Below are positions 1 to 7,154 of a DNA stretch of 20,416 bases, one piece after another (position 1 is the stretch's first letter; each line of letters opens with the position of its first letter). The stretch lies in assembly GCF_002483305.1 (NCBI RefSeq), contig NZ_DLHQ01000043.1:591-21006 (forward strand). Reading direction: 5' to 3'. A program made the position numbers and the translations under genes. The notes beneath the pieces were generated by a model. That model was not told the DNA's origin and ran no database searches. It saw only the letters and a program-made list of their open reading frames with translations. This stretch comes from Brevundimonas sp. UBA7664. Lineage in GTDB: Bacteria; Pseudomonadota; Alphaproteobacteria; Caulobacterales; Caulobacteraceae.

Positions 1-260
1 GGGAAGCCGTCGAAGATGGCGCCGCCGGCGTCCCCGGCCTCTTTCAACCGGGCCTCGATCAGGGCGATGACGATGGCGTCGCTGACCAGGTCGCCGCGCG
101 ACATGATGGCCTGGCACTCACGCCCCAGGTCCGAGCCCGAGGCGATGGCCTCGCGCAGCATGTCGCCGGTCGAGAGCTGCACCATGCCGCGGGCCTCGAC
201 CAGCCGTTTGGCCTGGGTGCCCTTGCCCGCCGCCGGCGGTCCGAACAGGATCAGGTTCAT
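1..260 (-). CDS. adk: Adenylate kinase (N-terminal part, runs off the window)
   Basis: Adenylate kinase interconverts ATP + AMP and 2 ADP in the cytoplasm. The protein starts MNLILFGPPAAGKGTQAKRL, which contains the P-loop GPPAAGKGT (residues 7-15). It continues with QLSTGDMLREAI, the AMP-binding start of the NMP-bind region, and reaches IFDGFP at the window edge. The start at 260 is supported by a GGGGAGGGG Shine-Dalgarno sequence just upstream. It is the last visible gene of the spc block, 22 nt after secY, as is usual in alphaproteobacteria, where rpsM normally follows. Only about 86 residues are present; the rest lies outside the window. Confidence 0.97.
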   Translation of the reverse strand, partial: MNLILFGPPAAGKGTQAKRLVEARGMVQLSTGDMLREAIASGSDLGRECQAIMSRGDLVSDAIVIALIEARLKEAGDAGGAIFDGF

Positions 261-282
261 CGCCGCCCCTCCCCGGCCGGCT

Positions 283-1674
283 CTAGCGCCGGGCGGGGGC
301 GGTGACGCCCTTGCCGGAGGGCTTGCCGCGACCACGCAGCTTGGCCTTCTTGATCAGGCCTTCGTACTGGTGCGCCAGCAGCTGGGACTGGATCTGGGCC
401 ACGGTGTCCATGGTCACCGACACGACGATCAGGATCGAGGTGCCGCCGAGAATGAGGCCGGTGGTTCCGGACATCGCGATCATGATCTCCGGCAGCAGAC
501 AGACGGCGGCGATATAGGCGGCGCCGATGGTCGTCAGCCGGGTCAGCACATAGTCCAGATACTCGGCCGTGCGCTTGCCCGGACGGATGCCCGGCAGGAA
601 GCCGCCGTATTTGCGCAGGTTCTCGGCCGTGTCCTCGGGATTGAAGGTGATCGAGGTGTAGAAGAAGCAGAAGAAGACGATCAGCGCGCCGTACAGCAGG
701 ATGAACAGCGGCTGGCCGTTCTGCAGCATGGCGGTGACGCCCGGCAGCCATTCCATCCAGGGCGGCAGGTTGGCCGTGGCCACGAACTGGGCCACCGTCG
801 TCGGCAGCATCAGCAGCGACGAGGCGAAGATCGCCGGGATGACGCCGGCGGTGTTCAGCTTCAGCGGCAGGAACGAACGCTCGCCCCCGGCCATCCGATT
901 GCCTTCCTGACGCTTCGGATACTGGATCAGCAGCCGGCGCTGGGCGCGCTCCATGAAGACGATGAAGACCACCAGGAAGATCGCCAGGGCGGTGAAGAAC
1001 AGCAGGGTGAAGACCGACATCTGGCCCTGCTGCGCCAGGCCGAACATGCGGGCGACGGTGCCCGGCAGGACGGCGACGATGCCGGCGAAGATGATCAGGG
1101 AAATGCCGTTGCCGACGCCGCGCGCCGTCACCTGCTCGCCCAGCCACATCAGGAACATGGTGCCGCCCGTCAGGGTGGTGACGGTCGAGACGATGAAGAA
1201 CAGTCCCGGCGTGTCGATCAGGCCCGGCGTGGCGTTGAGGCCGAAGGCGATGCCCGTCGACTGGAACAGCGCCAGCACGACCGTCAGATAGCGGGTATAC
1301 TGGTTCAGCTGCTTGCGGCCGCTCTCGCCGCCTTCCTTCTTCAGCTTCTCCCACGGCGGATACACAGCGCCCATCAGCTGGACGATGATCGAGGCCGAGA
1401 TGTAGGGCATGACGTTCAGGGCGAAGACGGCCATCCGCTCCACCGCGCCGCCCGAGAACATGTTGAACATGTCCAGCACGCCACGTCCGCCTTCCGGGTT
1501 CTGGAAGAACTGCAGGAAGGCGTCGGAGTTGATCCCCGGGATCGGCACATAGGTCCCGATGCGGTAGACCAGCAGGGCCATCAGCGTGAACAGCAGACGT
1601 TTGTGCAGCTCGGTCGCCTTGGCGAACGAGCCCATGTTCATGTTTGCTGCGAGTTGTTCGGCGGCCGAAGCCAT
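283..1674 (-). CDS. secY: Preprotein translocase subunit SecY
   Basis: This is the channel subunit of the SecYEG inner-membrane translocon. At 463 aa it is slightly longer than E. coli SecY (443 aa). The sequence has about ten hydrophobic segments. It shows the family landmarks: the first membrane segment followed by YVPIPGI, the plug/TM2 region with MFSGGAVERMAVFALNVMPYISASII, the RGVGNGISLIIF stretch, and the cytoplasmic C5 loop with FNPEDTAENLRKYGGFLPGIRPG, which holds the Arg needed for SecA action. The C-terminal tail is basic. The start ATG at 1674 has GGGGTGA 7 nt upstream. It is separated from rplO by 104 nt containing a strong hairpin, so its level may be set apart from the ribosomal genes. 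Confidence 0.98.
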   Translation of the reverse strand: MASAAEQLAANMNMGSFAKATELHKRLLFTLMALLVYRIGTYVPIPGINSDAFLQFFQNPEGGRGVLDMFNMFSGGAVERMAVFALNVMPYISASIIVQLMGAVYPPWEKLKKEGGESGRKQLNQYTRYLTVVLALFQSTGIAFGLNATPGLIDTPGLFFIVSTVTTLTGGTMFLMWLGEQVTARGVGNGISLIIFAGIVAVLPGTVARMFGLAQQGQMSVFTLLFFTALAIFLVVFIVFMERAQRRLLIQYPKRQEGNRMAGGERSFLPLKLNTAGVIPAIFASSLLMLPTTVAQFVATANLPPWMEWLPGVTAMLQNGQPLFILLYGALIVFFCFFYTSITFNPEDTAENLRKYGGFLPGIRPGKRTAEYLDYVLTRLTTIGAAYIAAVCLLPEIMIAMSGTTGLILGGTSILIVVSVTMDTVAQIQSQLLAHQYEGLIKKAKLRGRGKPSGKGVTAPARR

Positions 1675-1743
1675 ATGTCGTCACCCCGACTTGTCAGAAC
1701 GCGGCGCATCGGACCTGAATCCGGCGCCAGCGTCCAGATAGGC

Positions 1744-1774
1744 GAAGGGCGCCCGCTTAGCGAGGGCGCCCTTC
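1744..1774 (-). promoter_or_regulatory. Strong hairpin between rplO and secY
   Basis: A perfect 11-bp inverted repeat, GAAGGGCGCCC / GGGCGCCCTTC, encloses a 9-nt loop and begins 4 nt after the rplO stop codon. No U-run follows it on the minus strand, so it is not a textbook intrinsic terminator. A partial terminator, an mRNA 3' stabiliser or a processing site that sets secY expression are all possible. The structure is seen directly; its role is inferred. Confidence 0.7.
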
Positions 1775-1778
1775 AAGC

Positions 1779-2372
1779 TTATTTCTTGGCGGCAGTCCGC
1801 GTGGTGCGGGCCGAGATCTTGTTGGCGTCGCCGCGCGGCGCCTTGGCCGGCGGAGCCTTGCCCTTGGCGGCGTTGCGCTTCTCGATGCGCGCGGCGGCCT
1901 TGGCTTCAGCAGCGATACGCTCCTGCACGACGGTGCCGCCGGCGGCTTCGATCGCCTTGACCGCGCCGGCCGAGGCCGACCAGACGACCAGGTTGAGCTT
2001 GGACTTGATCTCGCCGGTGCCCAGGATGCGGACGCCGTCCTTGACGCGACGGATCACGCCGGCGGCGACCAGGGCGTCGCCCTTGATCTCGCCCTTGATG
2101 TCCAGCTTCTTGGCGTCGATGGCGTCCTGCAGGCGCCACAGGTTCACTTCGGCCAGCTTCAGCGCGTTGGCGTTGTTGAAGCCGCGCTTGGGCATCCGCA
2201 TGTACAGCGGCATCTGGCCGCCTTCGAAGCCGCCGATGGCGACGCCCGAACGCGACTTCTGACCCTTGACGCCGCGACCGGCGGTCTTGCCCTTGCCCGA
2301 ACCCGGGCCGCGGCCGACGCGCATGCGCTTCTTGTGGGCGCCCTCGTTGTCGCGAATTTCGTTCAGTTTCAT
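1779..2372 (-). CDS. rplO: 50S ribosomal protein L15 (uL15) with long basic tail
   Basis: L15 binds 23S rRNA late in 50S assembly. The N-terminus MKLNEIRDNEGAHKKRMRVG and the Gly-rich GRGPGSGKGKTAGRGVKGQK stretch are diagnostic, followed by GGFEGGQMPLYMRMPKRGF. The usual core ends near residue 150. The protein is 197 aa against about 145-160 in most bacteria, because of a roughly 45-residue Ala/Lys/Arg-rich tail that is probably disordered and rRNA-binding. AAAGGA lies about 10 nt before the ATG. It is the only gene of the block with large gaps on both sides (155 nt before, 104 nt after), and each gap carries hairpins. Confidence 0.97.
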   Translation of the reverse strand: MKLNEIRDNEGAHKKRMRVGRGPGSGKGKTAGRGVKGQKSRSGVAIGGFEGGQMPLYMRMPKRGFNNANALKLAEVNLWRLQDAIDAKKLDIKGEIKGDALVAAGVIRRVKDGVRILGTGEIKSKLNLVVWSASAGAVKAIEAAGGTVVQERIAAEAKAAARIEKRNAAKGKAPPAKAPRGDANKISARTTRTAAKK

Positions 2373-2446
2373 GTGCCTGATCCTTTCGGGTGCTAGCGCC
2401 CGGCCAACCCGAATGATGGGGGACCGGACTCGGCGTTGAAATAATT

Positions 2447-2474
2447 GAAGGGCCGCTTCTAGGCGGCCCCCTTC
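2447..2474 (-). promoter_or_regulatory. Second hairpin in the rpmD-rplO gap
   Basis: Stem GAAGG + GCCGC pairs with GCGGC + CCTTC, with a 2-nt bulge and a 6-7 nt loop. On the minus strand it is followed by the A/T-rich AATTATTTC, so it resembles a weak terminator or attenuator ahead of rplO. A poor promoter-like pair, TTGCGA-17-TAGAAG, overlaps it. Function is not established. Confidence 0.5.
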
Positions 2475-2492
2475 AGCATCGCAAGACGCGAG

Positions 2493-2521
2493 ACGCCCTC
2501 CCCCGGACCGGGAGAGGGCGT
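2493..2521 (-). promoter_or_regulatory. Strong hairpin directly after rpmD
   Basis: On the minus strand ACGCCCTCTCCC pairs with GGGGGAGGGCGT, giving 12 bp with one G-U pair and a GGTCC loop. It starts 6 nt after the rpmD stop. No U-run follows. It could be an attenuator or an RNase-protecting structure that divides the spc transcript into separately controlled parts. Confidence 0.65.
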
Positions 2522-2527
2522 TTCGGC

Positions 2528-2725
2528 TTACTTTTCGACGATCTCGGTCAGGTGCGCGACCTTGGCGATCATGCCGCGAACCGAGGGGGTGTCTTCCAGC
2601 GTGGACTCGCGGCCCATGCGGTTGAGACCCAGGCCCGACAGGGTGGCGCGCTGGTCCGACTTGCGGCGGATCGGGCTGCCGGTCTGGCGGACCGTGACGG
2701 TGGCTTTGGATTCAGTCTTGGCCAT
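2528..2725 (-). CDS. rpmD: 50S ribosomal protein L30 (uL30)
   Basis: Short 65-aa protein of the large subunit, a normal length for bacterial L30. After a short polar N-terminus (MAKTESK) it shows the family core TVTVRQTGSPIRRKSDQRATLSGLGLNRM, with the conserved G-S-x-I and T-L-x-G-L-x-L pattern, then a DTPSVRGMIAKVAHLTEI helix. It starts 2 nt after the rpsE stop, so the two are probably translationally coupled. A strong hairpin follows its stop codon. Confidence 0.96.
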   Translation of the reverse strand: MAKTESKATVTVRQTGSPIRRKSDQRATLSGLGLNRMGRESTLEDTPSVRGMIAKVAHLTEIVEK

Positions 2726-2727
2726 GG

Positions 2728-3345
2728 TCAGGCTTCCTGGGCTTCAGGCGCCGCTTCCGGAGCCGAGGCGCCGTCGTTGCGACGACCCATCAGATCGGCG
2801 ACCTTCTTGCCGCGCTTGGACGCGACCTGACGGGGCGACGACTGGACCTTGAGGGCCTCGAACGTGGCGCGGATCATGTTGTAGGGGTTCGACGAACCGG
2901 TCGACTTGCCGACGACGTCCTGGACGCCGAGGGTTTCGAGCACGGCGCGCATCGGACCGCCGGCGATGACGCCGGTCCCGGGAGGGGCCGCGCGCATCAT
3001 GATCTTGCCGGCGCCCCAACGGCCCGAGCCGTCGTGGTGCAGGGTGCGGTTCTCGCGCAGCGGCACGCGGATCATCGTCTTCTTGGCTTCCTCGGTCGCC
3101 TTGCGGATGGCTTCCGGCACTTCGCGCGCCTTGCCGTGACCGAAGCCGACGCGGCCCTTGCCGTCGCCGACGACCATCAGGGCCGCGAACGAGAACCGGC
3201 GGCCGCCTTTGACCGTGGCCGCGACGCGGTTGATGTGCACCAGCTTCTCGACGATGTCCGAATCCGGACCGTCGACGGGAGCGTTGCGGTTGTCACGACG
3301 ATTGCGATCGTTGCCGCCGCCGCCACGTTGGGGTGTTTGCGCCAT
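2728..3345 (-). CDS. rpsE: 30S ribosomal protein S5 (uS5)
   Basis: S5 lines the mRNA entry side of the 30S subunit and affects decoding accuracy. The double-stranded-RNA-binding domain covers about residues 30-95 (VEKLVHINRVAATVKGGRRFSFAALMVVGD..VGFGHGKAREV). The C-terminal domain follows, with MMRAAPPGTGVIAGGPMRAVLE. The protein is 205 aa against about 167 in E. coli. The extra length is a 30-residue Gly/Arg/Asn-rich N-terminus (QRGGGGNDRNRRDNRN) and an acidic Ala/Glu tail (ASAPEAAPEAQEA). It lies 12 nt after rplR and 2 nt before rpmD. Confidence 0.97.
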   Translation of the reverse strand: MAQTPQRGGGGNDRNRRDNRNAPVDGPDSDIVEKLVHINRVAATVKGGRRFSFAALMVVGDGKGRVGFGHGKAREVPEAIRKATEEAKKTMIRVPLRENRTLHHDGSGRWGAGKIMMRAAPPGTGVIAGGPMRAVLETLGVQDVVGKSTGSSNPYNMIRATFEALKVQSSPRQVASKRGKKVADLMGRRNDGASAPEAAPEAQEA

Positions 3346-3357
3346 CTGTCGCGTCCC

Positions 3358-3720
3358 TTAGAAATTCAGGCCGGCTTCACGCGCGGCATCTGCCAGCGCC
3401 TTCACCCGTCCGTGATAGATGTAGCCGCCGCGATCGAAGACGACGTCCTTGACGCCCTTCTCGATGGCGCGTTCGGCGACCAGCTTGCCGATCAGGGCAG
3501 CGGCCTCGACGTTCGAACCCTTGGTCTTCTTGCCCTTCTCGCCTTCCAGCGAGGAGGCCGAAGCGATCGTGACGCCGTTCAGGTCGTCGATGATCTGGGC
3601 CGAGATGTTCTTGTCCGAACGGTGCACCGACAGACGCAGGCGTCCGTTGGCGACAGCCTTCAGGCGGCGGCGGGTGCGCTCGGTGCGGCGCTGGGCTTGT
3701 TGTCGAAGAGAGAGAGCCAT
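3358..3720 (-). CDS. rplR: 50S ribosomal protein L18 (uL18)
   Basis: L18 bridges 5S rRNA to the large subunit together with L5. The 120-aa length is typical. The basic N-terminus (RQQAQRRTERTRRRLKAV) is the 5S rRNA-binding arm. The core carries RLRLSVHRSDKNISAQIIDD and ends with the family signature VVFDRGGYIYHGRVKALADAAREAGLNF, whose last residues are close to invariant. It starts 3 nt after the rplF stop. Confidence 0.98.
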   Translation of the reverse strand: MALSLRQQAQRRTERTRRRLKAVANGRLRLSVHRSDKNISAQIIDDLNGVTIASASSLEGEKGKKTKGSNVEAAALIGKLVAERAIEKGVKDVVFDRGGYIYHGRVKALADAAREAGLNF

Positions 3721-3723
3721 GAC

Positions 3724-4257
3724 CTACTTCTTCTTGCCTTCCTTGCGCCGGACCTTTTCGCCCGTGTAGCGGACGCCCTTGCCCTTGTAGGGCTCCGGCG
3801 GACGCAGCTTGCGGATGACGGCGGCGATCTGACCCACGGCCTGCTTGTCAGCGCCGGAGATCTTGATTTCCGTCTGCTTGGGCACCGCGAAGGTGACGCC
3901 GGCAGGCGGCTGGATGTCGACTTCGTGCGAGAAACCGAGCTGCAGCGACAGGGCGTTGCCCTTCATCGCGGCGCGGTAACCGACGCCGACCAGGTCCAGG
4001 CTCTTTTCAAAGCCGGTGGTGACGCCGACGACCATGTTGTCGACCAGGGTGCGCGACAGGCCCCACATGGCCCGCGAACGCTGGTTGTCTTCGCGCATGG
4101 TCAGGTTCAGGCCGTCGTCGCCCTGGGCGACTTCGATCTCGTCGGCGACGGTCCAGGAGCGTTCGCCCTTGGGACCCTTCACCGAGACCGTCTGGCCGTC
4201 GAGCGTGACGGTCACGCCCTTCGGCACTTCAATGGTGCGTTTTCCGATACGGGACAT
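3724..4257 (-). CDS. rplF: 50S ribosomal protein L6 (uL6)
   Basis: L6 sits near the GTPase-associated centre and sarcin-ricin loop. The sequence starts MSRIGKRTIEVPKGVTVTL, the normal L6 opening, and has the two tandem alpha/beta repeats of the family. The C-terminal signature RPPEPYKGKGVRYTGEKVRRKEGKK (about residues 150-175) is complete. The 177-aa length matches E. coli. One base separates its start from the rpsH stop, suggesting coupled translation. Confidence 0.98.
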   Translation of the reverse strand: MSRIGKRTIEVPKGVTVTLDGQTVSVKGPKGERSWTVADEIEVAQGDDGLNLTMREDNQRSRAMWGLSRTLVDNMVVGVTTGFEKSLDLVGVGYRAAMKGNALSLQLGFSHEVDIQPPAGVTFAVPKQTEIKISGADKQAVGQIAAVIRKLRPPEPYKGKGVRYTGEKVRRKEGKKK

Positions 4258-4258
4258 C

Positions 4259-4657
4259 TTAGTAGACCCTGCAGAGGACTTCGCCGCCCACCTTGGCTTC
4301 GCGAGCCGCGGTGTCCGACATGACGCCCTTGGACGTGGAGAGGATCGAGATGCCGAGGCCGTTCTTGATCGGCTTCAGGTCGGAGATCGCGGAGTAGACG
4401 CGGCGGCCCGGCTTGGACACGCGGGCGATCTCGGCGATGACCGGCTGGCCGTCGAAGTATTTCAGCTCGATCTCGAACTGCGGGAATTCGCCGGGGTTCT
4501 GAACCAGCGAATAGCCGCGGATGTAGCCCTCGTCCTGCAGCACGTCGAGGACGCGCTGGCGCAGACGGGAAGCCGGGGTGAGCACCTTGGAACGCTTGCG
4601 CATGTGCGCGTTCCGGATGCGAGCGATCATGTCGCTCAGGGGATCGTTGATCATCAT
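4259..4657 (-). CDS. rpsH: 30S ribosomal protein S8 (uS8)
   Basis: S8 binds helix 21 of 16S rRNA. In E. coli it also represses the spc operon by binding near the rplE start. The protein is 132 aa, with NDPLSDMIARIRNAHMRKRSKV at the start and GLGISILSTSKGVMSDTAAREAKVGGEVLCRVY at the end, including the conserved STSKG-M-D-x-A motif. Two adjacent ATG codons begin the frame. The upstream one is chosen because GGGGAG lies 8 nt before it; starting at the second would lose one Met only. Confidence 0.98.
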   Translation of the reverse strand: MMINDPLSDMIARIRNAHMRKRSKVLTPASRLRQRVLDVLQDEGYIRGYSLVQNPGEFPQFEIELKYFDGQPVIAEIARVSKPGRRVYSAISDLKPIKNGLGISILSTSKGVMSDTAAREAKVGGEVLCRVY

Positions 4658-4671
4658 GTCTGTCGCTCCCC

Positions 4672-4977
4672 TTACCAGCTGGACTTGGTCAGACCCGGGA
4701 TCTGACCCAGGTTGCCGAGTTCACGCAGGGCGATGCGGCTCATCTTGAGCTTGCGATAGAAGGCCCGCGGACGGCCCGTCACTTCGCAGCGGTTACGAAT
4801 CCGGTTGGCGGCCGAGTTGCGCGGCAGCTTGGCAAGCTTCAGGCGCGCTTCGAAACGCTCCTCAAGCGGCAGGGATTCATCGTTGGCGGTCGCCTTCAGG
4901 GCGGCCCGCTTGTCGGCGTATTTCGCGACGAGGGCCTTGACCATCTCGTTGCGGTTTACGGCGCTTTTCTTAGCCAT
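4672..4977 (-). CDS. rpsN: 30S ribosomal protein S14 (uS14), zinc-free form
   Basis: S14 is a late-assembling head protein of the 30S subunit. At 101 aa it is the long C-minus form, lacking the CxxC...CxxC zinc knuckle of short S14. It has only one Cys, in the region RIRNRCEVTGRPRAFYRKLKMSRIALRELG, which is the family signature, and ends IPGLTKSSW. A zinc-starvation paralogue is therefore not implied here. It sits 19 nt after rplE and 14 nt before rpsH. Confidence 0.98.
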   Translation of the reverse strand: MAKKSAVNRNEMVKALVAKYADKRAALKATANDESLPLEERFEARLKLAKLPRNSAANRIRNRCEVTGRPRAFYRKLKMSRIALRELGNLGQIPGLTKSSW

Positions 4978-4996
4978 GGTTTCTTTCCCTTCCCGC

Positions 4997-5557
4997 TCAG
5001 TTCGTCACGAACGGGAACTTGAACTCGGTGAGAAGCGCGCGCGCCTCGTCATCGGTCTTGGCCGTGGTGCAGACGATGATGTCCATGCCCCACATCTGGT
5101 CGATCTGGTCGTAGTTGATCTCGGGGAACACGATGTGTTCCTTGAGGCCCATGGCGTAGTTGCCGCGACCGTCGAACGAGGTCGGCTTCAGGCCGCGGAA
5201 ATCCTTCACGCGCGGCAGCGCGATCGTGATCAGGCGGTCGAGGAACTCGTACATCTGGTCGCCGCGGAGGGTGACCTTGCCGCCGATGACCATGCCTTCG
5301 CGCAGCTTGAAGCCGGCGATGGAGTTGCGGGCCTTGGTGGCGACGGGCTTCTGACCGGCGATGGCGGCCAGGTCCTTGAGGGCCGCGGTGGCCTTCTTGG
5401 AGTCAGCCACGGCTTCACCGATGCCCATGTTCAGGACGATCTTGTCCAGCTTGGGCATCTGCATCGGGTTGGTGTAGCCGAACTTCTCGGTCAGCACGCC
5501 CTTGATGCGGTCGTTGTACTCGCCCTTGAGGCGCGGGGTGTATTTGGTGTCGGCCAT
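4997..5557 (-). CDS. rplE: 50S ribosomal protein L5 (uL5)
   Basis: L5 binds 5S rRNA and contacts the P-site tRNA elbow. The 186-aa sequence includes NPMQMPKLDKIVLNMGIGEA, the PROSITE-type L5 signature, followed by GQKPVATKARNSIAGFKLREGMVIGGKVTLRG and FDGRGNYAMGLKEHIVFPEI. The length is normal (E. coli 179 aa). Its ATG overlaps the rplX stop by one base (TGATG). In E. coli a spacer here contains the S8 repressor site; in this window there is no spacer, so any such site would have to lie within coding sequence. Confidence 0.98.
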   Translation of the reverse strand: MADTKYTPRLKGEYNDRIKGVLTEKFGYTNPMQMPKLDKIVLNMGIGEAVADSKKATAALKDLAAIAGQKPVATKARNSIAGFKLREGMVIGGKVTLRGDQMYEFLDRLITIALPRVKDFRGLKPTSFDGRGNYAMGLKEHIVFPEINYDQIDQMWGMDIIVCTTAKTDDEARALLTEFKFPFVTN

Positions 5558-5865
5558 CAGATGACGTCTCCCGTCGTCTTGGCGAAGCGGACCTTCTTGT
5601 CGCCTTCCATGCGGAAGCCGACGCGGGCCGCCTTGCCGTTGGCGTCGGCGATCGCGACGTTCGACAGGTGAAGCGACGCTTCCTTGTTCTTGATGCCGCC
5701 CTGGGGGTCGGCCTGGGTCGGGCGGGTGTGGCGCTGGACCATGTTGATCCCCTGCACCATGACGCGGTTCGTGGTCGGCAGGACCTTGGTCACCTTGCCG
5801 GTGCGGCCCTTGTCCTTGCCCGTGAGCACCACGACGTTGTCGCCGGTTTTGATCTTGGCGGCCAT
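5557..5865 (-). CDS. rplX: 50S ribosomal protein L24 (uL24)
   Basis: L24 is an early 50S assembly initiator near the tunnel exit. The 102-aa protein begins MAAKIKTGDNVVVLTGKDKG, a classical KOW motif, and continues with VMVQGINMVQRHTRPTQADPQGG, the second conserved block. The frame stays open far upstream, but the start at 5865 gives the normal length and the conserved N-terminus and lies 2 nt after the rplN stop. The stop shares a base with the rplE start. Confidence 0.97.
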   Translation of the reverse strand: MAAKIKTGDNVVVLTGKDKGRTGKVTKVLPTTNRVMVQGINMVQRHTRPTQADPQGGIKNKEASLHLSNVAIADANGKAARVGFRMEGDKKVRFAKTTGDVI

Positions 5866-5867
5866 GA

Positions 5868-6236
5868 CTACAGGACCTCCGGAGCCAGAGAGATGATCTT
5901 CATGTGGTTCTTGGCGCGCAGTTCGCGGGGAACCGGGCCGAAGATCCGCGTGCCGACGGGCTCGTTCTGCTTGTTGACGATGACGGCGGCCGACTTGTCG
6001 AAGCGAATGACAGAGCCGTCCTTGCGCATGATGTCCTTGGCGGTGCGCACGACGATGGCGCGCACGACGTCGCCCTTCTTCACGCGGCCGCGCGGAATGG
6101 CTTCCTTCACCGAAGCGACAATGGTGTCGCCCACCGAGGCGTAGCGGCGCTTGGAGCCGCCCAACACCTTGATGCACATGACCCGGCGAGCACCCGAATT
6201 ATCGGCTACCTCCAGGTTAGTTTGCATCTGGATCAT
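5868..6236 (-). CDS. rplN: 50S ribosomal protein L14 (uL14)
   Basis: L14 forms an intersubunit bridge and is the binding site for the silencing factor RsfS. The 122-aa length is exactly that usual for bacteria. MIQMQTNLEVADNSGARRVM is near invariant, and the region GDVVRAIVVRTAKDIMRKDGSVIRFDKSAAVIVN is typical. It is classically the first gene of the spc operon, but only 18 nt separate it from rpsQ and no promoter or terminator is seen there, so S10 and spc are probably one transcript. Its start codon lies in a 12-bp palindrome (GATCATATGATC), and the weak SD AGAAAG falls in a small 5-bp hairpin. Confidence 0.98.
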   Translation of the reverse strand: MIQMQTNLEVADNSGARRVMCIKVLGGSKRRYASVGDTIVASVKEAIPRGRVKKGDVVRAIVVRTAKDIMRKDGSVIRFDKSAAVIVNKQNEPVGTRIFGPVPRELRAKNHMKIISLAPEVL

Positions 6237-6254
6237 ATGATCAGATCTTTCTGA

Positions 6255-6503
6255 TTACGAGGCCGAGGCCGAGGAGTCCGACAGGACTTCCCAGCGCTTC
6301 AGCTTGGACTTGGGGGCGCACTCGATGATGCGGGCCTGATCACCCACCTTGAGGGCGTTGGCTTCGTCGTGAGCGTGGTACTTCTTGGACAGGCGCACGA
6401 TCTTTTTCAGGACCGGGTGCAGCAGCGTGCGTTGGACGACGACGACGACAGTCTTGTCGCCCTTGTCGGAGACGACCACGCCTTCGAGAACTCGTTTGGG
6501 CAT
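6255..6503 (-). CDS. rpsQ: 30S ribosomal protein S17 (uS17)
   Basis: S17 is a primary 16S rRNA-binding protein with an OB fold. The 82-aa form starts MPKRVLEGVVVSDKGDKTVV and includes RTLLHPVLKKIVRLSKKYHAHDE, the family signature, then KVGDQARIIECAPKSKLKRWEV. The frame extends 11 codons upstream, but AAGGA 9 nt before the ATG at 6503 and alignment to the family favour this start. A short Ser/Ala tail ends the protein. It lies 10 nt after rpmC. Confidence 0.97.
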   Translation of the reverse strand: MPKRVLEGVVVSDKGDKTVVVVVQRTLLHPVLKKIVRLSKKYHAHDEANALKVGDQARIIECAPKSKLKRWEVLSDSSASAS

Positions 6504-6513
6504 CTTCGTTTCC

Positions 6514-6711
6514 TTAACCCGCCGCGCGGTTCGCACGCAGAAGCGTGGAAATACGGGCGATGTCCTTGCGCACTTCCGAGACCCGATGGGTCTTTTCCAT
6601 CTGGCCGGTGGCGGCCTGGAAGCGCAGGTTGAACTGTTCCTTCTTGAGCTTCAGCAGCTCGTCGGACAGCTGGTCGGGCGTCTGGGCCCGGAGGTCGGCG
6701 ATCTTGGTCAT
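6514..6711 (-). CDS. rpmC: 50S ribosomal protein L29 (uL29)
   Basis: Small helical protein at the tunnel exit, beside L23. The 65-aa length is standard. It begins MTKIADLRAQTPDQLSDELL and holds LKKEQFNLRFQAATGQMEKTHRVSEVRKDIARI, the L29 signature. The start ATG overlaps the rplP stop by four bases (ATGA), so translation is probably coupled. Confidence 0.97.
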   Translation of the reverse strand: MTKIADLRAQTPDQLSDELLKLKKEQFNLRFQAATGQMEKTHRVSEVRKDIARISTLLRANRAAG

Positions 6712-7151
6712 GCGCCTACGTGCTCCACGTGCGAGACGCCGGCGTCGAGGCGGGTGACCACCTTCGTGCGGACCGGCAGCTTGGCGGCGCCAAGACGCAG
6801 GGCCTCACGGGCGATGTCGTCCGGCACGCCGTCGATTTCAAACAGGATCCGGCCCGGGTGGCAGCGCGCCGCCCAGTGATCCACGGCGCCCTTGCCCTTG
6901 CCCATGCGGACTTCGGCCGGCTTGCCCGTGACGGGCAGGTCGGGGAACACGCGGATCCAGACGCGGCCCTGACGCTTCATCTGGCGGGTGATCGCGCGGC
7001 GGGCCGCCTCGATCTGACGCGCGGTGATGCGTTCCGGCTCCACCGTCTTCAGGCCATAGGACCCGAAGTTCAGCGAGAAGCCGCCTTTGGCGGCGCCGTG
7101 GATGCGGCCCTTGAAGGCCTTGCGGTACTTGGTTTTCTTCGGTTGCAGCAT
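6708..7151 (-). CDS. rplP: 50S ribosomal protein L16 (uL16)
   Basis: L16 helps position the A-site tRNA and is needed late in 50S assembly. The N-terminus MLQPKKTKYRKAFKGRIHG and the block EVRMGKGKGAVDHWAARCHPGR are diagnostic. Arg82 in VRMGKGKG corresponds to E. coli Arg81, which the JmjC-fold oxygenase YcfD (RoxA) hydroxylates. The protein is 147 aa, about ten residues longer than E. coli L16, with the extra at the C-terminus. It is 3 nt after rpsC and overlaps rpmC by 4 nt. Confidence 0.98.
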   Translation of the reverse strand: MLQPKKTKYRKAFKGRIHGAAKGGFSLNFGSYGLKTVEPERITARQIEAARRAITRQMKRQGRVWIRVFPDLPVTGKPAEVRMGKGKGAVDHWAARCHPGRILFEIDGVPDDIAREALRLGAAKLPVRTKVVTRLDAGVSHVEHVGA

Positions 7152-7154
7152 GAC

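Noticed and set aside
257..1684. Second long minus frame overlapping secY (475 codons)
   Set aside because: It is a shifted reading of secY with Arg/Pro/Ala-rich sequence; only the other frame shows SecY motifs.
16..2262. Very long open frame on the plus strand opposite secY and rplO (748 codons), and similar ones elsewhere, e.g. 13846-16119 plus
   Set aside because: They lie opposite clearly recognised genes, have Gln/Arg/Asp/His-rich or Ala/Arg-rich composition and no family resemblance. High GC with third-position bias produces such frames.
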